Source: Phreatobacter sp. (GTDB taxonomy: Bacteria; Pseudomonadota; Alphaproteobacteria; Rhizobiales; Phreatobacteraceae). Taken from it: a stretch of 64,000 nucleotides of DNA. The DNA lies in the NCBI RefSeq assembly GCF_030691135.1, contig NZ_JAUYFA010000029.1, positions 1 to 64,000 of the forward strand, read 5' to 3'. Both the position numbers and the translations under genes were made by a program. The notes beneath the pieces are model-generated. The model was not told where the DNA came from. It was given only the letters and a program-made list of their open reading frames with translations, and made no database searches. The stretch's first letter is position 1; every line of letters starts with the position of its first letter. Shown here one piece after another: positions 28,846-36,814 of the stretch.

Positions 28846-29198
28846 GAGCCGCGATAGGTCGTGTAGCCATAGGGGGAGAGAAGCAGCGGCACGTGATAGT
28901 GCTGGTCGAGTGCCGTCACGTTGAAACGCAGGGTCACCACGTCGAGGAAGGGCGGATCGCTGACAGGGACACCGGTGGCGCGGTGATAGGCGGCAACGTC
29001 ATATTCCAGGCTGTAGGGGCCGCTGCGGATCGTCGCCGGGGTCAGCAGCGGCACGGGCGCACGCCCGTCCGCATTGGTCCGGCCTTCGGCCATCAACTGC
29101 CGCCCCTCCCCCTCGATCGCATAGAGGCGATAGGCGATGCCGGCGGCCGGCCGGCCTGCCGCCGTGTCGAGAACATGGGTGGAAAGATGCCCGGGCAT
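28842..29198 (-). CDS. uraH: 5-Hydroxyisourate hydrolase (transthyretin-like)
   Basis: Hydrolyses the PuuD product 5-hydroxyisourate to OHCU. Hallmarks are the N-terminal LSTHVLDTAAGRPAAG, the central GPYSLEYDVAAYHR and the C-terminal YRGS, the signature that distinguishes the enzyme from transthyretin. Length is 118 aa. The ATG at 29198 follows AGAGGAG at good spacing; the 29-codon extension upstream is not family-like. It is the first gene of the six-gene operon. OHCU decarboxylase (uraD) is not fused to it and not found in this window. Confidence 0.94.
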   Translation of the reverse strand: MPGHLSTHVLDTAAGRPAAGIAYRLYAIEGEGRQLMAEGRTNADGRAPVPLLTPATIRSGPYSLEYDVAAYHRATGVPVSDPPFLDVVTLRFNVTALDQHYHVPLLLSPYGYTTYRGS

Positions 29199-29353
29199 GC
29201 AGGGGCTCCTCTGTAGCGGCATTGTGAGCATGAAGATGCCGGCTTTGCACCGCAAAAAGAATAGCTGTCCTGTCGCAGGATGCACGTATTTGTGCGGACG
29301 CAGCGTCGCGGTGCAGGCGCCTAGGGTCGCGGGACCCCCTGCCGAAACGGCTC
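29199..29353. promoter_or_regulatory. Divergent promoter region, uraH operon and sulP
   Basis: This 155-bp gap must contain the promoters for the minus-strand purine operon and the plus-strand SulP gene. It is relatively AT-rich around 29250-29295 and has a short inverted repeat GCAC (29282-29285) / GTGC (29292-29295). No purine-responsive regulator gene is adjacent, so control of the operon cannot be read from the window. Confidence 0.35.
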
Positions 29354-31060
29354 ATGACGCCAACCGTCACACCCCACGCGTCCTTCCGCGACCTGTTCAC
29401 CCCGAAACTGGTGACGGTTCTGCGGGAAGGTTACGGCCTGAAGGACCTGCGCACCGATGCGGTGGCGGGCCTGACCGTCGCCATCGTCGCCCTACCGCTC
29501 TCCATGGCGATAGCCATCGCCTCCGGCGCGACACCCGACAAGGGCCTGATCACCGCCATCGTCGGCGGTTTCCTGATCTCGGCTCTCGGCGGCTCGCGGT
29601 TCCAGATCGGCGGCCCGGCGGGCGCCTTCATTCCGCTGGTCGCCTCGACGATCGCTATCCACGGCTATGACGGGCTGGTGATCGCCACCTTTATGGCGGG
29701 GATCATGCTGGTCGCAGTCGGGTTCCTGCGGCTCGGAACCTATATCAAGTACATCCCCTATCCCGTGACGGTCGGCTTCACCGCCGGCATCGCCGTGATC
29801 ATCTTCGTCAGTCAGATCCGCGACCTCCTCGGGCTGAGGCTCGCCGGGCCTGAACCGGCAGAAATGCTGCACAAGCTGCCGGCGCTCTGGCAGGCCCTGC
29901 CGACGGTCAACCCCGTCGCGGTGGTGATCGCCGTGGCGGCCATCGGCGGCATTCTGGCGCTCAAGCGCTGGCGCCCCGCAATTCCCGGCATGCTGGTGGC
30001 GGTGGTCCTCGGTGGCGCCGCGACGGCGCTCTTCGCGCTGCCCGTCGAGACGATCGGTTCGCGCTTCGGTGCCCTTCCCACCGGCATCGGCTTCAACGGG
30101 CTTCCGGGCCTCTCCATCGCCCGGGTCCGCGAGCTGATCGTGCCGGCCATCGCCTTCGCCATGCTCGGTGGGATCGAATCGCTCCTCTCGGCGGTCGTCG
30201 CCGACGGCATGACGGGGCGGCGCCATCGCTCCAATTGCGAACTGGTGGCGCAGGGCGTCGCCAACATTGCCTCGGCCCTTTTCGGCGGCCTGCCTGTGAC
30301 CGGGACGATCGCCCGCACCGCGACCAACGTGCGCGCCGGTGCGCGCGGGCCCGTCGCCGGCATTTTCCATGCGGTGTTTCTGCTGGTCTTCCTCAGCCTG
30401 GCCGGCGGTCTTATGAGCTATGTGCCGCTCGCCGCCCTCGCCGGCGTCCTCGCCATCGTCGCCTGGAACATGGCGGAGAAGCGCGAATTCGCCGTGCTGC
30501 TGCGCGCCTCTCCGGGTGATGCGCTGGTGCTCCTCGCCGCCTTCCTGCTGACCGTCTTCGTCGACCTGACGGCGGGGATCGGCGTCGGCATCGTCCTCGG
30601 CTCGCTGCTGTTCATGCACAGGATGGCGGATGCCATGGCGGTCGACAGCAAGGTGCGCCTCTTCGACGAGGACGTCGCCGACGGCGCCGACGGCCAGGGA
30701 CCGGCTGCCGCGGCGGCGCGCGGCACGGATCGCCGGATCGTTACCTATCACCTGAACGGCGCCTTCTTCTTCGGCGCGGCGGCGACCGTCGCCTCGGTCT
30801 TCGACCGGATCGGCGATCCGCCGGCCATCTTCATCCTCGACATGACCGATGTGCCGTTCCTCGACACCACCGGTGCCAACACGCTGGAGAGCTTCGTCCA
30901 CAAGCTCGAGCGAGCCGGCACGCGGGTGGTGATCGCCGGGCCTCGCCCGGCGGCGCAGGCGACGCTCGCCCATTTCGGCATCGCCGAGCCGCGCGTCACC
31001 ATCGCCCGGACGCTGGAGGCGGCGACTTCCGCGGCCGAGGCGCGGCTCGCCTTCACCTGA
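29354..31060 (+). CDS. SulP-family anion transporter with STAS domain
   Basis: A 568-aa inner-membrane transporter of the SulP/SLC26 family (sulfate, bicarbonate or C4-dicarboxylate in known members). The N-terminal membrane domain has 12-14 hydrophobic segments and the family sequence ALPLSMAIAIASG; GGLPVTGTIARTATNVRAGA is the conserved cytoplasmic-side signature. The C-terminal STAS domain (about 450-560) includes DMTDVPFLDTTGANTLE. Substrate cannot be assigned. The gene is divergent from the urate operon and overlaps the converging pcs gene by 8 bp. Confidence 0.9.
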   Translation: MTPTVTPHASFRDLFTPKLVTVLREGYGLKDLRTDAVAGLTVAIVALPLSMAIAIASGATPDKGLITAIVGGFLISALGGSRFQIGGPAGAFIPLVASTIAIHGYDGLVIATFMAGIMLVAVGFLRLGTYIKYIPYPVTVGFTAGIAVIIFVSQIRDLLGLRLAGPEPAEMLHKLPALWQALPTVNPVAVVIAVAAIGGILALKRWRPAIPGMLVAVVLGGAATALFALPVETIGSRFGALPTGIGFNGLPGLSIARVRELIVPAIAFAMLGGIESLLSAVVADGMTGRRHRSNCELVAQGVANIASALFGGLPVTGTIARTATNVRAGARGPVAGIFHAVFLLVFLSLAGGLMSYVPLAALAGVLAIVAWNMAEKREFAVLLRASPGDALVLLAAFLLTVFVDLTAGIGVGIVLGSLLFMHRMADAMAVDSKVRLFDEDVADGADGQGPAAAAARGTDRRIVTYHLNGAFFFGAAATVASVFDRIGDPPAIFILDMTDVPFLDTTGANTLESFVHKLERAGTRVVIAGPRPAAQATLAHFGIAEPRVTIARTLEAATSAAEARLAFT

Positions 31061-31757
31061 CGGGCGCGCGCAGGGCGAGGCCGATCAGGCCGAGATAGGC
31101 CGTCGTCAAGGCGAGGACGACCGTTACCCAGAGCGGCGGGGCGAGACCCGCGGCGACCGACAGGCTCGCCGCCAGCATCCACAGCGCGAGCACCGCGATG
31201 GTCACCGGCCGGAAGCGGACGACGCGGAACGGGTGGACGAAGACGAAGGGCGCGAAGGTCGCCACGACGAGCCCCGCGATGATGCCGGCATTGGCCAGCG
31301 GCGGCAGTCCGAAGACCAGCAGGAGGAAAACCGCGACGTTCCAGATCGCCGGGAAGCCGCGGAACCCGCCGTCGGGGGTCTTCATCGCGGTATCGGCGAA
31401 ATAGAAGGCCGAGGAAACGAGAATCGCCGCCGCGAGCGGCCAGATGAGCACCGCCGGCACGATCCCGGCAATGACCAGCACATAGGCCGGCACGACCACA
31501 TAGGTGAGAAAATCGACCACGAGATCGAGGATCTCACCTGAGTAGCGCGGCAGGCGCTCGGCGACGCCAACCCGGCGGGCGATGGTGCCGTCGATCCCGT
31601 CGACGACAAGAGCGAGGCCAAGCCACAGAAAGACCGCATCGAAACGCCGGTCCGAGGCCGCCTGCAGCGCGAGGAGGCCGAGCACGGCCCCAGATGCCGT
31701 GAACGCATGGACGGCAAAGGCCGCGCCGGCTCCCTTTGCCCAGTTTCCCACGGCCAT
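31053..31757 (-). CDS. pcs: Phosphatidylcholine synthase
   Basis: Condenses CDP-diacylglycerol with choline to give phosphatidylcholine directly, a bacterial route known from rhizobia and Brucella. The CDP-alcohol phosphotransferase motif is present with the long spacing that marks Pcs: D56-G57-x2-A60-R61, 12 residues, G74, D78 and D82. About seven to eight membrane segments; 234 aa. I chose the second of two in-frame ATGs (31757 rather than 31763) because GAAAGG lies 6 bases before it and abuts the first. Free choline is required, so the pathway depends on uptake. Confidence 0.9.
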   Translation of the reverse strand: MAVGNWAKGAGAAFAVHAFTASGAVLGLLALQAASDRRFDAVFLWLGLALVVDGIDGTIARRVGVAERLPRYSGEILDLVVDFLTYVVVPAYVLVIAGIVPAVLIWPLAAAILVSSAFYFADTAMKTPDGGFRGFPAIWNVAVFLLLVFGLPPLANAGIIAGLVVATFAPFVFVHPFRVVRFRPVTIAVLALWMLAASLSVAAGLAPPLWVTVVLALTTAYLGLIGLALRAPVR

Positions 31758-31865
31758 CTTCATCCTTTCGTGATCGGTTGCCCCCGCCGCAGCGTCTTGG
31801 ACCTTGGGCCGCGCAGCACCAGATGGTAGGAGAGCGGATCGGTACAGTATCGGGCGTCAAGACGC

Positions 31866-33089
31866 ATGAGCGAGAGCGCGAAGCATACTCCATTCGACGT
31901 CGTCGTGGTCGGAGCAGGCCCCGCGGGACTCTTCGCAGCGCTTGCCCTCGATGAGGCCGGGTTCCGCATCGCCGTCGTCGGCGCCCTGCCGGAATCGACG
32001 CGCGACCGGCGCACCTCCGCCCTGCTCGACGGCTCGGTTCTCGCCCTGAAGCGCCTCGGCGTCTGGGAGCAGCTTCTGCCCCATGCCGCGCCGCTGCGGG
32101 TAATGCGGCTGGTCGATGCGACGGGCAGCCTCCTGAGGGCGCCGCTCTTCGAAGGGCGGTCCAGCGAGATCGGCCTCGACGCCTTCGGCTACAACATCGC
32201 CAACGACGATATCGGCCGGGTGCTGCTCGCCGGCGCCCGCGAACGCGGCATCACGCTGATCGACGGCATGGTGACCGGCGTCGACCTCACCGGCGGCGCC
32301 ACCCTCACCCTCGCTTCCGGCGAAGCGCTCTCAGCCGCCGTCGTCGCCGGCGCCGACGGACGCCGGTCGGCGGTCCGTGCCGCTGCCGGCATCGACGTCG
32401 TCATGACCCGCTATCCGCAGACCGCGGTGACGGCGACCTTCCGTCACAGCCGCCCCCATGGCGACGTCTCGACCGAATTTCATACGCCGACCGGCCCGTT
32501 CACCCTGGTGCCGCTGCCGGGCGACCGTTCGAGCCTGGTCTGCGTGGTGACGCCCCGCGAGGCCGACACGCTCCTCGCCCTCGACGACGCAGCCTTCGCC
32601 CGCATGATCGAGAAGCGGTCGCAGGCGATCCTCGGCAAGGTCACGGTGGAACCCGGCCGCGGTCGCTACGATCTCGCCTCGATCACGCCGCGCCGCTTCG
32701 CGGTGCCCCATGCCGCCCTCGTCGGCGAGGCCGCCCATGTGGTGCCGCCGATCGGGGCACAGGGCCTCAACCTCGGGATGCGCGACGGGGCTGCCCTCGC
32801 AGATTGCCTTGCTGAGGCGCGCGCGTCCGGCGAAAAGCTGGGCGGGCCGCGCGCCATGGACGCCTATGACCGGGCGCGGCGCGCCGACATCGTCAGCCGC
32901 ACCTTCGCCATCGACGTGCTCAACCGCTCGCTGCTGTCGTCCTTCATGCCGGTCCACCTGGTACGCGGCGCCGGCCTCTGGTTCCTCGACCAGATCGGAC
33001 CTCTCCGGCGGGCCTTCATGCGCGAGGGCCTGCAGCCGTCGAACGCGTCGCCGCGCCTGATGCGGCCCGAGGCGCGAGACGCCGCCTGA
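31866..33089 (+). CDS. FAD-dependent monooxygenase, UbiH/COQ6 family
   Basis: Flavin monooxygenase of 407 aa. The Rossmann dinucleotide motif is VVVGAGPAGLFAALAL near residue 13; the second FAD motif is LVGEAAHVVPPIGAQGLNLG near residue 290; the intermediate DG motif is GADGRRSAVR. This family hydroxylates the ubiquinone ring, so a role in ubiquinone synthesis is likely, but the ring position cannot be read from the sequence. It is divergent from pcs and ends 4 bases before the converging AEC transporter gene. Confidence 0.85.
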   Translation: MSESAKHTPFDVVVVGAGPAGLFAALALDEAGFRIAVVGALPESTRDRRTSALLDGSVLALKRLGVWEQLLPHAAPLRVMRLVDATGSLLRAPLFEGRSSEIGLDAFGYNIANDDIGRVLLAGARERGITLIDGMVTGVDLTGGATLTLASGEALSAAVVAGADGRRSAVRAAAGIDVVMTRYPQTAVTATFRHSRPHGDVSTEFHTPTGPFTLVPLPGDRSSLVCVVTPREADTLLALDDAAFARMIEKRSQAILGKVTVEPGRGRYDLASITPRRFAVPHAALVGEAAHVVPPIGAQGLNLGMRDGAALADCLAEARASGEKLGGPRAMDAYDRARRADIVSRTFAIDVLNRSLLSSFMPVHLVRGAGLWFLDQIGPLRRAFMREGLQPSNASPRLMRPEARDAA

Positions 33090-33093
33090 AGGC

Positions 33094-34089
33094 TCAGGGC
33101 GTGAAGATATTGATGGGCAGGAGCTCGTTCTTCACGAGGTATAGCACGGTCGTCAGCGTGCCGACCGAAATCACCGTGCCAAGGAGAACGGCGTTCGAGG
33201 CCTCCTCGACGAAGGTGTCGTACTGCCGGGCGATGATGAACACGTTCAGCGCCGGCGGCAGACAGGCCATCAGCGCCGCGGCATAGACCCATGACGGCTC
33301 GAACGTCCCGATCAGCGACAGGATCAGTATCACCAGCGCCGGGTGGATCAGCAGCTTCAGGGCGAGGATCGGCGAGATGGCGGCGGCGACCCGCGCCAGC
33401 GCTGTAAAGCTTTCCATGCGCAGGGCGACGGTGACGCCGAGCGTGAACAGCGCCACCGGCGCCGCCGCGTTCTGCAGGAAGGCCAGCAGCCGGTCGAGCA
33501 TTTCCGGCGGCTGGATTTGCAGGAAGGCCGAGATGACACCGGCCACGGTCGCCAGGATGAAGGGATGCGTGGCGATCTTGACCAGGACTTCGCCGATCAC
33601 CGACAGGATCGAGCGTCGCGCGGTGCCGTCGAGCGCCATCAGGAGCGGCACGAGCGAGAACAGCAGGATGTTGTCGAAGCAGAAGATCAGGGCGACCGGA
33701 GCCGCCGCCTCGGCGCCGATCGTCGAGAAGGCGAGGCCCGGCCCCATATAGCCGATATTGCCATAGGCGGCGGCGACCCCGGCGACAGTGGAATGGCCGG
33801 TGTTGCCGCCGGACCGCCACGCCACATAGGCGAAGCCGAGCACGAAAACCGCGAAGGTCGCGAAGGTCGTGCCAACCACGAAGGGCACGTTGTTCAGCTT
33901 CTCCAGCGGCGTCTGGGCAAGGATGCGGAAGAACAGCGCGGGCAGCGCGATATAGATGAGGAAAAAGTTCATCCAGCCGAGGCCCGCCTCGGAAATCGGC
34001 GTGCCTTTCCAGGCCTTGTACCGCGCGGTGAAGAAGCCGAGCGCGATCAGGCCGAAGAACGGCATGGCGAGGTTAAGAACCTGGAGCAT
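33094..34089 (-). CDS. AEC-family transporter
   Basis: A 331-aa inner-membrane protein of the auxin efflux carrier (AEC) family with ten predicted hydrophobic segments in two groups of five separated by a cytoplasmic loop near residues 150-165. Conserved family features are LPALFFRIL, GNIGYMGPGLA and LPPALNVFIIARQYD. Bacterial members export or take up organic acids such as malate or malonate; the substrate here is unknown. The gene lies 79 bp downstream of hspQ on the same strand. Confidence 0.85.
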   Translation of the reverse strand: MLQVLNLAMPFFGLIALGFFTARYKAWKGTPISEAGLGWMNFFLIYIALPALFFRILAQTPLEKLNNVPFVVGTTFATFAVFVLGFAYVAWRSGGNTGHSTVAGVAAAYGNIGYMGPGLAFSTIGAEAAAPVALIFCFDNILLFSLVPLLMALDGTARRSILSVIGEVLVKIATHPFILATVAGVISAFLQIQPPEMLDRLLAFLQNAAAPVALFTLGVTVALRMESFTALARVAAAISPILALKLLIHPALVILILSLIGTFEPSWVYAAALMACLPPALNVFIIARQYDTFVEEASNAVLLGTVISVGTLTTVLYLVKNELLPINIFTP

Positions 34090-34168
34090 GAATGGATCGC
34101 CGCGCGGCCGGAGGTCAGCGACCGCTACTGGGCAGGACCGCCGAGGTCAACGCCGCCAATGGTCGAAA

Positions 34169-34504
34169 TCAATGCAGCCCGGTCCGCTTCACACGATATT
34201 CGCCGTCGGGATCGCGTTCGAAGACCTCGTCCACCTGCGGATGACGGATGGGATCGCCGCTGGTGTCGACGAGCAGGTTCTGCTCGGAAACATAGGCGAT
34301 GTACTCCGTCACCTCGTTCTCAGCGAAGAGATGGTAGAAGGGCTGGTCCTTGGACGGGCGCATTTCGGCCGGGATGGCCTCGTACCACTCGTCCGTATTG
34401 GCGAAGGTCGGATCGACGTCGAACACGACGCCCCGGAACGGATGGATCCGGTGCTTCACGATCTGACCGATCTTGAACTTGGCTTGCCGTAGCTTGTCGA
34501 TCAC
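34169..34504 (-). CDS. hspQ: Heat shock protein HspQ (hemimethylated-DNA-binding YccV-like)
   Basis: Small protein (111 aa) of the HspQ/YccV family, which in E. coli and Salmonella acts as a specificity factor for Lon and is acetylation-sensitive. The core KFKIGQIVKHRIHPFRGVVF, then DKDQPFYHL-type segment (here SKDQPFYHLFAENE) and YVSEQNLL identify it. The start is GTG at 34504, or GTG at 34513 three codons earlier, which has AAGGG only 3 bases away. No heat-shock promoter could be recognised by eye. Confidence 0.88.
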   Translation of the reverse strand: MIDKLRQAKFKIGQIVKHRIHPFRGVVFDVDPTFANTDEWYEAIPAEMRPSKDQPFYHLFAENEVTEYIAYVSEQNLLVDTSGDPIRHPQVDEVFERDPDGEYRVKRTGLH

Positions 34505-34547
34505 GCCTGTCACGGTCCCTTGCGACGGTGGTGTTTCTGGGCGCGCG

Positions 34548-34568
34548 AGAAAAGCGGCATGTTGCCGC
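34548..34568 (-). terminator. Probable Rho-independent terminator after the CoA-ester lyase gene
   Basis: On the minus strand a 6-bp stem (GCGGCA / TGCCGC, 34554-34559 with 34563-34568, 3-base loop) is followed by TTTTCTC (34553 down to 34547). It sits 45 bp beyond the lyase stop and before hspQ on the same strand. The stem is short, so efficiency may be modest. Confidence 0.5.
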
Positions 34569-34612
34569 CGTGTCAACGCGGATTACTGTCCGTCTACGGT
34601 CGCCGCCCGAAC

Positions 34613-35653
34613 TCAGATCGCATAGCGCGTCGCGAAGTCGGGGTCCCTGGCGGCGACGATCCGGGCGAGATCGACAATCACCTTGGCCTGTTTCCAGGTC
34701 GCATCGTCCTGCATCTTGCCGTCGATCATGACGGCGCCGGAGCCGTTGGGCATGGCGGCGAGGATGCGCGCGGCGAAGGCGACCTCATCGGGATCGGGGG
34801 AGAAGACGCGCTTGGCGATGTCGATCTGCGAGGGGTGCAACGTCCAGGCGCCGGCACAGCCCATGAGGAAGGCGTTGCGGAACTGGGTTTCGCAGGCGAC
34901 CGGGTCGGAGAAATCGCCGAACGGACCATAGAAGGCCTTGAGGCCGTTGGCGGCGCAGGCATCGACCATCTTGGCGATCGTGTAGTGCCAGAGATCCTGC
35001 TGGTAGACGGCGCGCGGCCCCTCCCCGCCGGGATCGGCGACGACCTTGTAGTCGGGATGGCCACCGCCGACGCGCGTCGTCTTCATGGCGCGCGATGCCG
35101 CGAGGTCGGCCGGCCCGAGGCTCATGCCGTGCATGCGCGGCGACGCCGAAGCGATCTCCTCGACATTCTTAACGCCCTCGGCCGTCTCCAGGATGGCATG
35201 GATCAGGATGGGCTTCTTGACTCGGTGGCGCGCCTCGAGCTGGGCCAGCAACTGGTCGAGATAGTGGATGTCCCAGGCCCCCTCCACCTTCGGTAGCATG
35301 ACGACGTCGAGCTTGTCGCCGACCGCCGCGACGATCTGCGTCAGATCATCGAGAATCCACGGAGAGTTGAGTGCGTTGACGCGGGTCCAGACGCTGGTCG
35401 TGCCGAAATCGGTGGCCTGCACCATCTCGATGAAGCCGGCGCGGGCGGCTTCCTTGGCATCGAGCGGAATGGCGTCCTCGAGATTGCCGAGCACGGCGTC
35501 GACGCTCTTCACCAGCTCCGGCACTTTCGCCCGCACCTTCTCGATGTGCGGCGGCACGAAATGGATCATCCGCTCCAGTCGCACCGGCAGATCCCGGTAG
35601 GGTTCCGGCGCCCCGATCGCCAGCGGCTTGTACACGTTGCGCGGCAGCTTCAT
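34613..35653 (-). CDS. HpcH/HpaI-CitE family CoA-ester lyase, malyl-CoA-lyase-like
   Basis: A 346-aa TIM-barrel lyase of the citrate lyase beta/malyl-CoA lyase group, cleaving or forming beta-hydroxyacyl-CoA esters such as L-malyl-CoA or beta-methylmalyl-CoA. Visible active-site segments are LGNLEDAIP (acidic Mg ligand side), [12 protein letters not shown] (Glu ligand) and [11 protein letters not shown] (Asp ligand), then LHPSQID. It is somewhat longer than classic malyl-CoA lyases (about 320 aa). ATG 35653 is preceded by an AGGAGTGGG-like site. No other ethylmalonyl-CoA or serine-cycle gene is adjacent, so the physiological reaction is open. Confidence 0.8.
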   Translation of the reverse strand: MKLPRNVYKPLAIGAPEPYRDLPVRLERMIHFVPPHIEKVRAKVPELVKSVDAVLGNLEDAIPLDAKEAARAGFIEMVQATDFGTTSVWTRVNALNSPWILDDLTQIVAAVGDKLDVVMLPKVEGAWDIHYLDQLLAQLEARHRVKKPILIHAILETAEGVKNVEEIASASPRMHGMSLGPADLAASRAMKTTRVGGGHPDYKVVADPGGEGPRAVYQQDLWHYTIAKMVDACAANGLKAFYGPFGDFSDPVACETQFRNAFLMGCAGAWTLHPSQIDIAKRVFSPDPDEVAFAARILAAMPNGSGAVMIDGKMQDDATWKQAKVIVDLARIVAARDPDFATRYAI

Positions 35654-35733
35654 GTCCCACTCCTCGTTGCGACCAGCGCTACAGGAGCGGTTTGCACCGC
35701 ACAATCCCGTGGAACGGCGGATGCGACGCCAAC

Positions 35734-35761
35734 AAAATGGGCGCGGGACCGGCCCGCGCCC
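35734..35761 (-). terminator. Rho-independent terminator downstream of ialB
   Basis: A perfect 9-bp GC stem (GGGCGCGGG at 35739-35747 and CCCGCGCCC at 35753-35761) with a 5-base loop is followed on the minus strand by ATTTTGTT. It begins 25 bp after the ialB stop, on the correct strand, and precedes the lyase gene, so it separates the two transcripts. Confidence 0.8.
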
Positions 35762-35785
35762 TGCGATATCGGGTAATCGCTGACG

Positions 35786-36598
35786 TCAGCGCTGGGGCGG
35801 CGCCAGCGGCTGCATGCCGGCAGGGGCACCGGGAACCGGAACCGCGCCGGGCATCGCGCCAGGCTGGCGCTGCTGCTGCTCCTGCAGACGGCGCTGGGCT
35901 TCCTCGCCGCGGCGCTGCAATTCGGCCTGCAGGCGACGCTGGCTCTCCTCATAGGCCCTCGGGTCGACCGGCTCGCCGTCATATGAAGCCTGGAAACCCT
36001 GCAGCGACATGCCGAGCGAGATCGCACGGTTGTTCATGTTGACGACCTGGATGTTGAGGTTCGTCGAACGCTTCATCCGGGTCAGGAATTCCGGCGGGAG
36101 TTCCATCTGCGCGAAACAGGCGTTGGGCAGGCAGACCTCGTAGCGCATGGCCTGCGGCTGCGGCTGTCCCGGCCCCTCGAGCACGACGCGGATGCCAGGC
36201 TGAAGCGACATGCCGACCGGCACGGCGATGATCAGCCGCGGCTTCTCGCCCTCGAGGTCACGGATCTGCACCGAGGCGAGCATCTGGCCGGTCTCGGCGC
36301 GGGTTTCCTGCACGACCATGCAGAGCTTCTTGGTGGTCGGCGGCGTGCGCTCGTCGGTCGGGACCTGATCGCAGAGCTTCACCCACGGCGTCTGGATCGC
36401 GCCGAGATTCTCCTGCGCGTTGGCGGCGGCGGCAGCGGGCGCTGCCGGAGCCGCCGGAGCGGGAGCCGGCTGAGCGGGACGCTGCGCCGGGCGCTGGGGG
36501 GCCTGGGTGGCCGGCGCCTGGGCGAACGCGAGGGCGGGCATCAGCGCAAGAGCGAGGCCGGCACCGACGCGAACCGCAGCTTTGGCGGAGATCGACAT
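35786..36598 (-). CDS. Invasion-associated locus B family protein
   Basis: Periplasmic or outer-membrane-associated IalB-like protein of 270 aa. A signal peptide spans residues 1-26 (ALAFAQ), followed by a low-complexity Pro/Ala/Gln linker (about 27-62), then the IalB domain with cysteines in WVKLCDQ, KKLCMVV and the CLPNAC pair, probably disulfide-bonded. The C-terminus is a charged Arg/Glu/Gln coiled-coil-like stretch (about 220-250) and a Pro/Gly/Ala tail. In Bartonella IalB is tied to erythrocyte invasion; in free-living relatives the role is unknown. AAAGGA lies 8 bases before the ATG. Confidence 0.87.
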   Translation of the reverse strand: MSISAKAAVRVGAGLALALMPALAFAQAPATQAPQRPAQRPAQPAPAPAAPAAPAAAAANAQENLGAIQTPWVKLCDQVPTDERTPPTTKKLCMVVQETRAETGQMLASVQIRDLEGEKPRLIIAVPVGMSLQPGIRVVLEGPGQPQPQAMRYEVCLPNACFAQMELPPEFLTRMKRSTNLNIQVVNMNNRAISLGMSLQGFQASYDGEPVDPRAYEESQRRLQAELQRRGEEAQRRLQEQQQRQPGAMPGAVPVPGAPAGMQPLAPPQR

Positions 36599-36814
36599 GA
36601 AAGGTCCTTTCGATCGTGTCCGTAGCGCAAGCCGGAGCCTGACGGGCCGGACCTTGAATGGGTCGGATACGGACGCGCTGTGTCGCTGCCGAACGTGGCG
36701 ACATGGTGGCGCTGTCCCTCGCCGCGCTCAATAGCGGCTCGCCGGCCCGTTGAAAAGCCGGAATCACGGGTCCTTCATGCTAGGGACCAAAGCGGCCAAC
36801 CCAACGGACCCCCA
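36599..36814. promoter_or_regulatory. Divergent intergenic region ialB / solute-binding protein
   Basis: This 216-bp gap lies between two divergent genes. A TTGAAA at 36750-36755 could be a -35 element for the plus-strand gene, but the matching -10 position (CTTCAT at 36773-36778) is poor. I see no strong palindrome, RNA gene or open frame of its own here. Confidence 0.25.

Noticed and set aside
36599-36814. Possible tRNA or small RNA in the 216-bp gap
   Set aside because: No cloverleaf, CCA end or terminator could be traced by eye.
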